Shown here: positions 25,979 through 34,319 of the stretch, in pieces
Layout: each line of letters starts with the position of its first letter
Position numbering within the stretch: the first letter of the stretch is position 1
Origin: Bacteroidota bacterium
GTDB taxonomy: Bacteria; Bacteroidota; Bacteroidia; Chitinophagales; Chitinophagaceae
Direction of reading: 5' to 3'
Assembly: GCA_023423405.1 (NCBI GenBank)
Contig: JAFAFR010000023.1
Coordinates: 186,001-250,000, forward strand
DNA length: 64,000 nt
Notes under the pieces: generated by a model
Seen by the model: the letters and a program-made list of their open reading frames with translations, nothing else
Told to the model about the DNA's origin: nothing
Databases searched by the model: none
Translations under genes and position numbers: made by a program

Positions 25979-27232
25979 ATGACTTTTGATCTTTCGAAAT
26001 TTAAAATCCCTGGTTTGTTTTCCCAGAAAGCCGAGCCAGTTGCTGTTGTAACGCCGGAACAGCAACCCGATGAAAAAGTTTCTTACCGACGGTTTGGTTT
26101 CGTGCAGGCGGGGATGATGAAGGGACGCACCGAGGGGTTGCGGGTATGCCTGGATGCGGTTTACGAACAGCATATGGCCGAAATGGAAAGGGACTTAAAT
26201 AAACAGGAGGAACTTCGTAAACCTTTCAAAGTAACATTACAGGAAATAACTGGCCTGGGGGAAGGAATAAGATCCCAGATCAACATGTATGAAACAGAGC
26301 TGATACCTGCCAAAAAAACGAGGATCGAAGACTTAAAGAAAGAAATTACTGAAATAAGAAAGAATCCGGAACATTATACTGGCCTACATGTGGGTAAGGC
26401 CGGGTTTTATATCGGTGTATTTATTTTACTGTTGCTTTCTATCTACCTCTTTATCTTTTACAGCTCGGCTTCTTATTCCGCTTTTTTTAAAGAATTTAAA
26501 GTAGATGATATTGTAGTTACCAAGGCAATTTTTGATGCAAATGCCCTGGGTAATGCATTGAAGGATGGTGTAACTGAATTGATTTTTATATTAACCATTC
26601 CCTTTGTGTTTATTGGATTGGGCTACCTCATTCATAAATTCCAGGAAGGGAAGGGCGTTGGTAAATATGCCAAAATAGCGGCTTTGCTCATCATCACTTT
26701 CATGTTTGATTCTATCATCGCTTACGAGATTACCGAAAAGATCTATAATATCAAAAAGGAAAACGACCTAGCAGGCAATCTCCCCGATTTTTCTGTGGGC
26801 CTTGCATTTCAAAGCGTAAGCTTTTGGTTGGTGATCTTTGCCGGCTTTGTGGTTTACCTCATCTGGGGCTTTGTGTTTGATTTTGTGATGGAAGCACACG
26901 CAAAGCTTGATATTGTTAAAGTGAATATTAAAACGAAGCAGGAGCAGATATTGGAACTTGAGCATGAGATCAATCAATATCAAAACAGCATCACCGATCT
27001 AAAAATAGCCAATGAAAAAAACAATACCGAGATCAAAAAGCTGAAGCAGGTAATAGACGGCACCATCATTCATCCAAAAGCAGTAAAGGAAGCCTTGTCG
27101 CAATTTATGGTGGGCTGGTATGCGTGGCTGGCCGAAGGAAGAGAATACAACCGCAGCGAACACAATAAAATTTATGAAGATTTTCTTGTTGGTAAAATTG
27201 CCACCATTGAATCAATACTCAATCCCAACTAA
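25979..27232 (+). CDS. Four-TM membrane protein with flanking coiled coils
   Basis: I do not recognise this 417-residue protein by name. A soluble N-terminal region (1-135) has coiled-coil segments. It is followed by four hydrophobic helices: about 138-160 (FYIGVFILLLLSIYLFIFY), 200-220, 235-252 and 280-303. Next is a long heptad-rich coiled coil, about 310-360 (EQILELEHEINQYQ). The final 55 residues hold a WYAWLAEGREYNRSEHNKIYEDF segment. It sits 4 bp after the TerB-like gene and 10 bp before the VWA-like lipoprotein gene. It is probably an inner-membrane scaffold linking the cytoplasmic TerB protein with the exported lipoprotein. Confidence 0.65.
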   Translation: MTFDLSKFKIPGLFSQKAEPVAVVTPEQQPDEKVSYRRFGFVQAGMMKGRTEGLRVCLDAVYEQHMAEMERDLNKQEELRKPFKVTLQEITGLGEGIRSQINMYETELIPAKKTRIEDLKKEITEIRKNPEHYTGLHVGKAGFYIGVFILLLLSIYLFIFYSSASYSAFFKEFKVDDIVVTKAIFDANALGNALKDGVTELIFILTIPFVFIGLGYLIHKFQEGKGVGKYAKIAALLIITFMFDSIIAYEITEKIYNIKKENDLAGNLPDFSVGLAFQSVSFWLVIFAGFVVYLIWGFVFDFVMEAHAKLDIVKVNIKTKQEQILELEHEINQYQNSITDLKIANEKNNTEIKKLKQVIDGTIIHPKAVKEALSQFMVGWYAWLAEGREYNRSEHNKIYEDFLVGKIATIESILNPN

Positions 27233-27242
27233 ATTTTAAGCA

Positions 27243-28184
27243 ATGAAGCTTTTTGCCAAACTACTTATACCAATACTTTTTCTCAGCTCCTGTTTCTCCA
27301 ATTCAAACGAAACCCCAAAAACAGGCGAAGTTGAAAATGACAAAACGGCTGTCATGAAACCCACCGACCGGCAGCTAAATATAAATATCCTGTGGGATCT
27401 GTCAGACAGAATAGACTCACAATTAAACCCGGCTTCGCCACAGCATTACGAAAGAGATATCGAGATCATAAAAAACATCGCTTCCTTTTTTAAAAAGGAT
27501 ATGGAAAAGCGGGGAGCCTATAAGGCAAAAGGCAGGATGAAAGTATTTTTTACTCCTACACCGGACAATGAAAGAATAAATGCGATTGCCGGGAATCTCT
27601 CCTGCGACTTATCGGCATATGGAGGCGAAGGTGCTAACAGGAAGAAGAAGGAAGTATATGATAGCATAGAAAACCGGTTTGTAAAAAATTCAAATGAAAT
27701 TTACCAGATCGCCCTTTCCAACAACAGGGGAAAAAAAGAATGGGACGGATCCGATATCTGGCGATTTTTTAAAAATGATGTGAAACAATATTGTGTAGAT
27801 ACTTCGGGTAATTATCGAAATATCCTGATCATATTAACCGATGGCTACCTGTTTCACAAAGATTCCAGAGATAGGCAGGCAAACAGAACTACTTATATAC
27901 TACCCGATATAATAAAACCTTTAAGAAATAATTCCAGCTGGCAAAGCGTATTCGAAAAAAGCGATTATGGGCTTATCGGTACCCGCAAAGACCTGCAAAA
28001 TCTTGAAGTACTGGTACTGGAGATCACGCCGTCAAAAGGGCATAAAAATGATGAAGACATTATAAAGGCTTACTTGGGAAAATGGTTTGAAGAAATGGGG
28101 ATTGCAACATCAAATTATATATGCCAGAATACTGACCTTCCTGAATATACCAGAAAAAAGGTAGAGGGATTCCTCAATCGCTGA
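27243..28184 (+). CDS. VWA-like lipoprotein with degenerate MIDAS
   Basis: The 313-residue protein has a lipoprotein signal (LIPILFLSSC, Cys near residue 17). The mature part resembles a von Willebrand A fold: a first strand with LWDLSDRID near residue 50, in the place of the DxSxS metal site, and ILIILTDGYLF near 195, matching the later MIDAS Asp. The third MIDAS position is Arg instead of Ser, so metal binding may be altered. It is third in the TerB / four-TM / VWA unit. It probably faces the periplasm at the inner or outer membrane. The function is unknown. Confidence 0.6.
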   Translation: MKLFAKLLIPILFLSSCFSNSNETPKTGEVENDKTAVMKPTDRQLNINILWDLSDRIDSQLNPASPQHYERDIEIIKNIASFFKKDMEKRGAYKAKGRMKVFFTPTPDNERINAIAGNLSCDLSAYGGEGANRKKKEVYDSIENRFVKNSNEIYQIALSNNRGKKEWDGSDIWRFFKNDVKQYCVDTSGNYRNILIILTDGYLFHKDSRDRQANRTTYILPDIIKPLRNNSSWQSVFEKSDYGLIGTRKDLQNLEVLVLEITPSKGHKNDEDIIKAYLGKWFEEMGIATSNYICQNTDLPEYTRKKVEGFLNR

Positions 28185-28222
28185 CGGGGGCTTTAGATAA
28201 GATTGAAACCGTGATATAATAC

Positions 28223-28435
28223 ATGCAAAAGCTGCTCATTATAATTATTGTAAGCCTGCTGGGCTGCAGCGGTGGCGATAGCGTGTATCTCTGCAACGGC
28301 CCACAATCAAAAGTTTACCATAAAACAAGTCATTGCCAGGGGTTGAGAAAATGCAGTACCGATATTGAAGCGGTGGATATTGCTACTGCAAAAGCCAGAC
28401 ACAGAAGAGAATGCAGGTATTGTTTTACAAAGTAA
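28223..28435 (+). CDS. Small lipoprotein with Cys/His-rich domain
   Basis: The 70-residue protein has a lipoprotein leader (IIIVSLLGC) and a compact domain: VYLCNGPQSKVYHKTSHCQGLRKC and ATAKARHRRECRYC. The pattern resembles the small zinc- or nucleic-acid-associated domain found at the ends of some Bacteroidota and Firmicutes exported nucleases. No catalytic residues are visible. It follows the VWA-like gene by 38 bp on the same strand and may belong to the same operon. Confidence 0.6.
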   Translation: MQKLLIIIIVSLLGCSGGDSVYLCNGPQSKVYHKTSHCQGLRKCSTDIEAVDIATAKARHRRECRYCFTK

Positions 28436-28756
28436 TAAACCCATACCAGCGAATCATGCCAGGGAAATAACTCCAAATTGCAAACAGTTATGGCAAGAAC
28501 AAAACAAAGCGAGACGGAACAACTTTGATTCTTAAACCTGCTCATCATTGTACTTTTCATTTATGTGCTAATGACTTTATTGGTGGATACCGAGGCTTAA
28601 ACATTCCCGAACGTTTAATGGTTTCCCGTAATTATTCAAAACTACCAGCTAATATTTTTGATCCCGTTGTATGTTGCGAAACGGGGCCTCAATATGCAAA
28701 TTGCTATCATAATGCTATATATAGCGGAATAATAGGCTAATTAAATTTTTCTCCTT
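28436..28756. other. Intergenic region, probable promoter only
   Basis: No supported gene. A 71-residue frame (28525-28740) has no family signature, is AT-rich and begins with TTG, so I discard it. A TATTTTTG -7-like element (28653-28660) lies about 100 bp before the DUF4236 gene. Confidence 0.45.
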
Positions 28757-29908
28757 ATGGCGTGGAGCTACAGACGGCGGATAAAAATAATTCCGGGCGT
28801 ACATTTAAACTTTAGTAAAAGCGGCATTAGTACTTCTATTGGTGTGAAAGGTGCTAGTGTAACGGTAGGTAAAAACGGCACCTACCTCAACGCAGGCTCC
28901 CCCGGCTTAGGTATTTACAGCCGGAAGAAGCTTTCCGGAAACAATAAGTCTACGCCGGGCTATGTTTCCCAACAGGAGCATCAGTCGGTGCCGGTACCTG
29001 CGCACACTCCCGGCCTACCAGTTGACAATATCTTCAGTGCCGACCCGCAGGAGATCACCTCCCGGGATATGCAAGGTGTAAAAGAAACTATACTTACCGC
29101 ACACGAACAACGCCTTGTGCTTGCAATGGATTTGCAGGATGTAAAAAAATCGCTGGCTAAATCAAAAAGCCGGCTAACAGTTAGTTACGTATTTCTTTAC
29201 GGGATTATTAAAAAATCAATTTCTCAAAAAATAAAAGAAGACATTTCCCATCAGAAAAAAGCGATCAGCCAAATCTACGAACAAATTGAAAACAGCGCTG
29301 TACAACTTGACTTTATATTTGAAGATGACTTGCTAAGCGGCTATACTAACGTTCTTGAATCTTTCAAAAAATTATGTACTTCCAGCAAGGCCTGGGACGT
29401 AACAAGTGCTTGCGGTCAAAACAGGGTGCTGACGAGATCGGCGGCATCGGTAGTTGTAAGCAAGAAAGAGGTTCGTCTTGATTTGAAGGAGATCCCGGAC
29501 ATCAAAGCAAATTTTAGTCCCCTTTATTTTCAAAACGGTAATGGAGCTGATATCTATTTTTACCCAAACTTCATTATCGTGTATTCTTCAAAACAGAGGT
29601 TTGCTATTATAGGACTAAACGAATTGCAATTAAAGTTCACCCCGGTGCGGTTTATTGAAACCGGGGCAGTGCCTGCGGATAGCAAAATTATAGATAAAAC
29701 ATGGGCTAAGGTAAACAAGAATGGAACACCCGATAAGCGGTTTAGGGACAACTATGAAATACCTGTCGTCCGATATGGCAACATTGCTTTGCAAACCTCC
29801 ACAGGGCTTAACGAAGAGTATGAATTTAGCAATTATGAATTCTCCGAGGCTTTTGCGAGTGCATTTTTGAGCTATCAGAATACTATTAAAGCACTGCGGA
29901 ATATTTAA
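28757..29908 (+). CDS. DUF4236-domain protein
   Basis: The 383-residue protein begins with the DUF4236 signature: RRRIKIIPGVHLNFSKSGIS, TSIGVKGASVTVGKNGTYLN and GSPGLGIYSRKKL (residues 5-57). The rest is an unknown mixed alpha/beta region with a charged helix (LAKSKSRLTVSYVFLYGIIKKSISQKIKE) and a conserved-looking C-terminal domain. DUF4236 occurs in many bacteria with varied C-terminal partners; its biochemical role is not established. It is apparently cytoplasmic and monocistronic. Confidence 0.8.
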   Translation: MAWSYRRRIKIIPGVHLNFSKSGISTSIGVKGASVTVGKNGTYLNAGSPGLGIYSRKKLSGNNKSTPGYVSQQEHQSVPVPAHTPGLPVDNIFSADPQEITSRDMQGVKETILTAHEQRLVLAMDLQDVKKSLAKSKSRLTVSYVFLYGIIKKSISQKIKEDISHQKKAISQIYEQIENSAVQLDFIFEDDLLSGYTNVLESFKKLCTSSKAWDVTSACGQNRVLTRSAASVVVSKKEVRLDLKEIPDIKANFSPLYFQNGNGADIYFYPNFIIVYSSKQRFAIIGLNELQLKFTPVRFIETGAVPADSKIIDKTWAKVNKNGTPDKRFRDNYEIPVVRYGNIALQTSTGLNEEYEFSNYEFSEAFASAFLSYQNTIKALRNI

Positions 29909-29990
29909 GCTTCAAAAAGAAACGAAAACGGTTTTCCGTAAAATTTTGCATTATAAAACGGGTACTTTCAGGCCAATAAATTTTTTGAGC

Positions 29991-30197
29991 ATGAAAAAAT
30001 ATTATGTCAACAACAATGCCCAGGCAAACGGAGACCATGAAGTTCATGACGAAGATTGCCAATATCTTCCTTCGTCGCAAAACAGGACCTATTTAGGCAT
30101 TTTCTCTAATTGTAAGGATGCGGTTGAGGAAGCTAAAAAGCATCATTCAAAGGTTAACGGTTGCAAAACCTGTTCGAATAGATGTCATACTCAATGA
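29991..30197 (+). CDS. Small conserved Cys/His protein
   Basis: The 68-residue protein starts at ATG 29991, KKYYVNNNAQANGDHEVH. It contains DEDCQYLP, RTYLGIFSNCKDAVEEAKKHHS and GCKTCSNRCHT. The spaced Cys and His residues suggest a zinc-binding miniprotein. I recognise the general family as a short conserved protein of Bacteroidota and others without known function. An upstream frame extension to 29946 is less likely, because the family begins at the KKYYV segment. A terminator-like hairpin follows at 30256-30278. Confidence 0.7.
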   Translation: MKKYYVNNNAQANGDHEVHDEDCQYLPSSQNRTYLGIFSNCKDAVEEAKKHHSKVNGCKTCSNRCHTQ

Positions 30198-30255
30198 TTT
30201 ATAGCTGTATTTCATCGGTGTGAATTAGTTAAATTTAATTTCATGTACTTAAATA

Positions 30256-30278
30256 AAGGTCTTCTTTAAGAAGGCCTT
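30256..30278. terminator. Possible hairpin terminator
   Basis: AAGGTCTTCTT and AAGAAGGCCTT form 11-bp arms with one mismatch around a single T (effectively a three-base loop). The tail CTTATTATC is only moderately T-rich. It lies between the small Cys/His gene and rmuC. Confidence 0.4.
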
Positions 30279-30301
30279 CTTATTATCATCAATATTATAG
30301 C

Positions 30302-31843
30302 ATGGAAATAATCTTATATCTTATCGCCGGTATTGCAATTGGTGCATTTTTAGGTTGGCTACTTGGAAAATCTAATAGTCGCACCGAATGGGAACAGAAA
30401 AAAGCATTGGCCCAACAGCAGTATGTTGACCTGGAAAAAGAATTGGTGAGCTATCGGGCCACCCAGGCGGCGCAGCAAGACAATATGCAAGAGCTGTTAC
30501 GGGCAAAAACTGACGAGTTAACGACTTTTCAGCTCACTGCCAAAGAAAGCCAACAGCAACTCACAGAATCCGGCGCACTGCTTGCTGACGCCAGGGCCGA
30601 CCTGCGAGCAGCTAATCAACTAATACAGGATAGGCATAAAACGGCAGAAACACTGAAAGAAGAGCTGCGATCATTAAAGCAGGAGTTTACAACCGTTTCG
30701 CAGCGGCTTGCCATTCAAACAGCCAACAATGAAGCCCTGCAGGAAAAACTCAGCACGCAGAAAGAACAAATAGATGCATTGAACAAAAAATTCAACCTGG
30801 AGTTTGAGAATATCGCCAATCGTATTCTTGAAGCAAAGACCGAAAAATTCACCGAGCTCAATAAGGCCAATTTAAACGGGATACTGGAGCCACTGGGTAA
30901 AAACATAGCCGAGTTTAAAACGAAGGTGGAAGAGGTATATCAAAAGGAATCGCAACAGCGCTTCTCTTTGGGCGAAAAGGTGAGGGAGTTAGCTGAACTG
31001 AATCGTAAGATCAGTGAGGAAGCCAAGAACCTTACCCGTGCATTGAAATCAGAATCTAAAACCCAGGGCGGATGGGGCGAAATGATCCTTGAGAATATCC
31101 TGGAGCGATCGGGGCTGACAAAAAATCGAGAATATTTTATGGAGCACCAGTTGTATGATGAACATGGTGACCCGTTACGCTCGGGTTCAGAAGATAAAAA
31201 GATGCGGCCGGATGCGGTGATTAAATACCCGGACAATCGTCATGTGATCATCGATTCAAAAGTCTCCCTCAATGCTTTCACCCGTTGCGTTGATGCGGGA
31301 GACGAAACTTCCAGGATGAATGAGCTGAATGAACATGTTGGATCAATAAAAAGGCATATTCAAGCCCTTAGCGCCAGGGGGTATGATGATTACAGCAAGA
31401 CGCTTGATTTTGTAATGATGTTTGTTCCCAGCGAACCTGCTTATATCGCTGCATTGCAGGCCGATCCGGAGCTTTGGAATTATGCCTATGATAAGAGAAT
31501 ATTGTTATTAAGCCCGACCAACCTGATCACTTCATTGAAATTGATAGCAGATCTATGGAAACGTGAATACCAGAACCTGCATGCAAACGAAATTGCAGAT
31601 CGGGGCGCAAAACTGTATGATAAGTTCGTGGGCTTTATCTCGAACCTACAGGATGTAGGCGACCATTTGCAAAAAGCGCAGAACAAATATGGCGAAGCCT
31701 TCAAGCAATTAGCGACGGGAAATGATAACCTGGTTACACAGGCAACCAAGCTGAAAGAGCTGGGGTTGAAAACAAGAAAGAGTTTGCCGGAGGAGTTGTT
31801 AAACACCACGAATGCGCAAATCTCCTCAATTGATCAAAAATAA
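30302..31843 (+). CDS. rmuC: DNA recombination protein RmuC
   Basis: The 513-residue protein has an N-terminal membrane helix (AGIAIGAFLGWLLG, about 10-24), a long coiled coil (about 30-180) and the RmuC core. Core markers are GGWGEMILENILERSGL, KKMRPDAVIKYP, VIIDSKVSLNAF (nuclease-like D...DxK) and FVMMFVPSEPAYIAAL. RmuC limits inversions and is implicated in recombination and, in some contexts, anti-phage activity. Its place beside the TerB-like and nuclease-like genes in an AT-rich stretch makes a genome-defence role plausible but unproven. Confidence 0.93.
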   Translation: MEIILYLIAGIAIGAFLGWLLGKSNSRTEWEQKKALAQQQYVDLEKELVSYRATQAAQQDNMQELLRAKTDELTTFQLTAKESQQQLTESGALLADARADLRAANQLIQDRHKTAETLKEELRSLKQEFTTVSQRLAIQTANNEALQEKLSTQKEQIDALNKKFNLEFENIANRILEAKTEKFTELNKANLNGILEPLGKNIAEFKTKVEEVYQKESQQRFSLGEKVRELAELNRKISEEAKNLTRALKSESKTQGGWGEMILENILERSGLTKNREYFMEHQLYDEHGDPLRSGSEDKKMRPDAVIKYPDNRHVIIDSKVSLNAFTRCVDAGDETSRMNELNEHVGSIKRHIQALSARGYDDYSKTLDFVMMFVPSEPAYIAALQADPELWNYAYDKRILLLSPTNLITSLKLIADLWKREYQNLHANEIADRGAKLYDKFVGFISNLQDVGDHLQKAQNKYGEAFKQLATGNDNLVTQATKLKELGLKTRKSLPEELLNTTNAQISSIDQK

Positions 31844-32084
31844 AGCAAGGTATTACCAATAAAGCTCTTGAACATATCGAGTCCTAATACTTCTGCTGCT
31901 GGTGGAACATCATTCTGGCAGCAAAAGCCTTGTTTCGGATATCTTTAATAATCGTGGAGTTATAATCACTTGAATTTCGTTCCTTATGTCCTGTACATGC
32001 GGACGATCCTCTGATTAATCCCGCAGCTGCGGGAATCTAATCCACTGGGCCAGCATATCCGGATGGGATCAATTAGTTTTCCAC

Positions 32085-32117
32085 CAAAATAAAAAACCTC
32101 GACAACTTGTCGAGGTT
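32085..32117 (-). terminator. Rho-independent terminator of the tRNA-Asn gene
   Basis: On the minus strand the inverted repeat AACCTCGACAA / TTGTCGAGGTT (32095-32117), with a single central base, is followed by TTTTTATTTTGG. This is a strong hairpin plus T tract, 7 nt past the tRNA 3' end. Confidence 0.85.
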
Positions 32118-32123
32118 CTCCTG

Positions 32124-32197
32124 CTCCCCCTGCTGGACTTGAACCAGCGACCCTCTGATTAACAGTCAGATGCTCTAACCAACTGAGCTAAGGAGGA
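32124..32197 (-). tRNA. tRNA-Asn (anticodon GTT)
   Basis: The 74-nt cloverleaf reads TCCTCCT (acceptor), D arm with AGCTCAGTTGGTTAGAGC, and anticodon stem TCTGA-CTGTTAA-TCAGA, giving anticodon GTT. The T arm has GGTTCAAGTCC, and AGGGGGA pairs with the 5' end, followed by discriminator G. The 3' CCA is not encoded. It has its own promoter and terminator. Confidence 0.95.
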
Positions 32198-32251
32198 ATA
32201 TGTTTCCCTCAAGTCGTCACTGCATAAAACTGCGAACGCGTTTGGGGAGTG

Positions 32252-32281
32252 CAAAAATAGGGATTTTGAGATTCCCCCCAA
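32252..32281 (-). promoter_or_regulatory. Promoter of the tRNA-Asn gene
   Basis: On the minus strand TTG (32279-32281), a 19-bp spacer and TATTTTTG (32252-32259) match the Bacteroidota consensus. The -7 box lies 55 bp before the tRNA 5' end. Confidence 0.6.
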
Positions 32282-32419
32282 GCCAAATCAGCTATTTTTT
32301 TAAGACCAATGGGAGATGCCGGAACCAAATCCTGGGGTATATCAGCCAGGCCCGGTGAGCAGGCCACGTCGAAGGCACGCAGGTCCTATAAAAAGTACAC
32401 TTGCCCCCTGCCACGCTCT

Positions 32420-33046
32420 TCAGGCCAACCCCAGCGCCACTAGCAGCACCGCCCACTCCAGGCAGGACCCCTCCCGCAACTCCCGGCGCAGGACCTGCAA
32501 CGCCTTGCTCACATGTTTCTCCACCGTTTTCACTGATATGCCCATTTTTGCAGATATGACTTTATAGGACAATTCCTCATAGTGGCTCATTACAAAGGCC
32601 TCCCGGCACTTGACAGGCAATGTATGCACCGCCTGCCGCAGGCGCTGTTCCTGGTTGGCCGAAACAAGCGCTATTTCCGTACCAGGACAACCTGGGTTCC
32701 AGGGCCCCACCTGCGCGTCGGGCGCCTGCGCAGCTTCGGAAAGCACCACCAGGGGCGCCGGATCCAGCACCAGTTCCTGCTGACGCCGCCGCATGCGATC
32801 ACGTACCTGCCGGATGGTCCGGTACCGCACCGCCTTCCGCAGGTATCCTCCTACCTGCAGATCCGCAGGCAATTCCATGCGACGCTCGTAAAAACTTGCA
32901 TATACTTCCTGCAGTACATCCTGCACCTGGTCGGCATCACGCAATACGCGGTGGCATTCATTGCTCAGTTGTACCACCGTGGCTTCATAAATCTTCCGGA
33001 AAGCCTTCACTTCCCCTGCACGTAAAGACTGCCACTGCTTTTGCAA
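32420..33046 (-). CDS. ECF-type RNA polymerase sigma factor
   Basis: The 208-residue protein has sigma region 2 (QVQDVLQEVYASFYERR and a following helix) and region 4 (LPVKCREAFVMSHYEELSYKVISAKMGISVKTVEKHVSKAL). Such factors direct RNA polymerase to TonB-receptor operons when released by the FecR anti-sigma. The FecR/SusC/SusD genes are divergent, starting 140 bp away. A linker of about 40 residues between regions (APDAQVGPWNPGCPG) is longer than usual. A TAGTTTTG box (minus, 33129-33136) is a likely -7 element for it. Confidence 0.88.
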   Translation of the reverse strand: MQKQWQSLRAGEVKAFRKIYEATVVQLSNECHRVLRDADQVQDVLQEVYASFYERRMELPADLQVGGYLRKAVRYRTIRQVRDRMRRRQQELVLDPAPLVVLSEAAQAPDAQVGPWNPGCPGTEIALVSANQEQRLRQAVHTLPVKCREAFVMSHYEELSYKVISAKMGISVKTVEKHVSKALQVLRRELREGSCLEWAVLLVALGLA

Positions 33047-33128
33047 CGATGCCCTTTCTTCTGCAAAAGCAGCAGTATTCGCATCTGTGTTGATATGATC
33101 GTTCCTGGAAATGGTATTGTTTTGAACG

Positions 33129-33136
33129 CAAAACTA
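33129..33136 (-). promoter_or_regulatory. -7 promoter element of the ECF sigma gene
   Basis: TAGTTTTG on the minus strand is an exact TAnnTTTG match, 83 bp upstream of the sigma-factor start. A -33 TTTG at the right spacing is not obvious. Confidence 0.35.
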
Positions 33137-33186
33137 CCCGGCTAATATTACCAGATTATTAATCCTGTTTTTTTGAGCTGCAAAAG

Positions 33187-34302
33187 ATGGGGGTAAACTT
33201 CAGTGCCGGGTATAGTATGGTAAAAGGATCTATGTTGCAAACCGCCCTCCAAAAAATTCTGTCGGCCTGGCTTCGCAGGAAGGCTTCACCTGCGGAAGAA
33301 AAAGCCGTCGACGAGTGGTGGGACCTGCACCAGGATACCGGACCTGACCTGATAGGTGATTTCAATGAGCCGGCTGCCAGGCAATTCATACAGGACCTTT
33401 GGGCAAAAATTGAAACAGGTGCAGGATTGCGTGACACACATCCTGCACCCATCCGCAAAATATCTTCCCGTTTTTCTTTCGCAAAAATCCGCCCGATAGC
33501 AGCCTCCTTACTGGTGTTTGCGGGCGCAACCTCCCTGTTGACCTGGCTGCTTCATACAAACAAAAACGCAGCGCCTGGCAGCATCTATAAAAAAGCAATT
33601 GCCATTACCGCGCCGGCAAACCTGCCGGCAACCACTATTCTCTATAATGCAGGCAGCGCCGTCCTGAATTATATACTTCCCGACAGCTCTTTGATTCGCC
33701 TGCACCCGGGCAGCGAGATCCGCTATACGCCTGTATTCAACCAACAGGAGCGGCGACTGGAGCTCAGGGGCAAAGCTTATTTCAAGGTCACCCACCAACC
33801 CGACAAACCATTTGTAGTAAGTGCCAACGGGTATACCACCACGGCCCTCGGTACCTCTTTCACCATCGATGCCCGCGCAGCCGACAGCAACAACACGCGC
33901 ATTGAGCTCCATACAGGTAAAGTGGTGGTTAAAAGCCTTCGGCCTCGCGACAACTGGAAAGATATTTTCCTGCGGCCGCTCCAAACCCTGGAGATTAACG
34001 GTAACAAGCAACCGCTTATAACCAGCACGAAGAAATCATCTCCAAAACCAACGCAGACCAAACCCTGCATTTCCGGTTATGAAGCTGCATTCCAACAAGC
34101 ACCCTTAACCGAAGTTTTCAATCAGATACAAAAAGCTTATCATATCGAAATGATACTTGACCCCGAAGTCCTTTCGCACAGATTCTTTACAGGATCCATC
34201 CGTACCGGCGATTGCCTCCATGACCTGCTGCACCGCCTCGCTGTGCTGCACGGCCTGACCATCGTTCAAAAAGAAAACAAATACATCATCCAGATCAATT
34301 GA
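33187..34302 (+). CDS. FecR-family anti-sigma factor
   Basis: The 371-residue inner-membrane protein has an N-terminal cytoplasmic sigma-binding part (SAWLRRKASPAEEKAVDEWWD) and one transmembrane helix near residues 97-118 (IAASLLVFAGATSLLTWLL). A periplasmic FecR domain follows (RRLELRGKAYFKVTHQPDKPFVV, TTALGTSFTID), then the C-terminal DUF4974 module (EVFNQIQKAYHIEMI, LLHRLAVLHGLTI). It receives the signal from the TonB receptor and controls the divergent sigma. The start at 33187 is provisional; Met codons at 33217 or 33232 would give a more usual N-terminus. Confidence 0.92.
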   Translation: MGVNFSAGYSMVKGSMLQTALQKILSAWLRRKASPAEEKAVDEWWDLHQDTGPDLIGDFNEPAARQFIQDLWAKIETGAGLRDTHPAPIRKISSRFSFAKIRPIAASLLVFAGATSLLTWLLHTNKNAAPGSIYKKAIAITAPANLPATTILYNAGSAVLNYILPDSSLIRLHPGSEIRYTPVFNQQERRLELRGKAYFKVTHQPDKPFVVSANGYTTTALGTSFTIDARAADSNNTRIELHTGKVVVKSLRPRDNWKDIFLRPLQTLEINGNKQPLITSTKKSSPKPTQTKPCISGYEAAFQQAPLTEVFNQIQKAYHIEMILDPEVLSHRFFTGSIRTGDCLHDLLHRLAVLHGLTIVQKENKYIIQIN

Positions 34303-34319
34303 CCAAACCATATAGTATT

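Noticed and set aside
28525..28740. 71-residue frame starting at TTG
   Set aside because: No family pattern, poor start context and no conserved features; more likely a shadow of intergenic DNA.
32008..32018. Eleven-base CCTCTGATTAA repeated in the tRNA-Asn gene (32152-32162)
   Set aside because: Considered as an integration-site duplicate, but it lies only about 106 bp from the tRNA end rather than across an island, so chance or a small duplication is more likely.
32020..32033. CCCGCAGCTGCGGG palindrome
   Set aside because: Perfect but short and without a T tract; I could not link it to a transcript end.
31884..32036. Open minus-strand frame of about 50 codons with RNKAFAARMMFHQQQKY at its end
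   Set aside because: It looks partly protein-like but has no start codon and no recognisable family; it may be a relic of an older gene.
32420..33093. Long plus-strand frames opposite the sigma factor gene
   Set aside because: They are shadow frames of the GC-rich sigma gene; the sigma signatures are on the minus strand.
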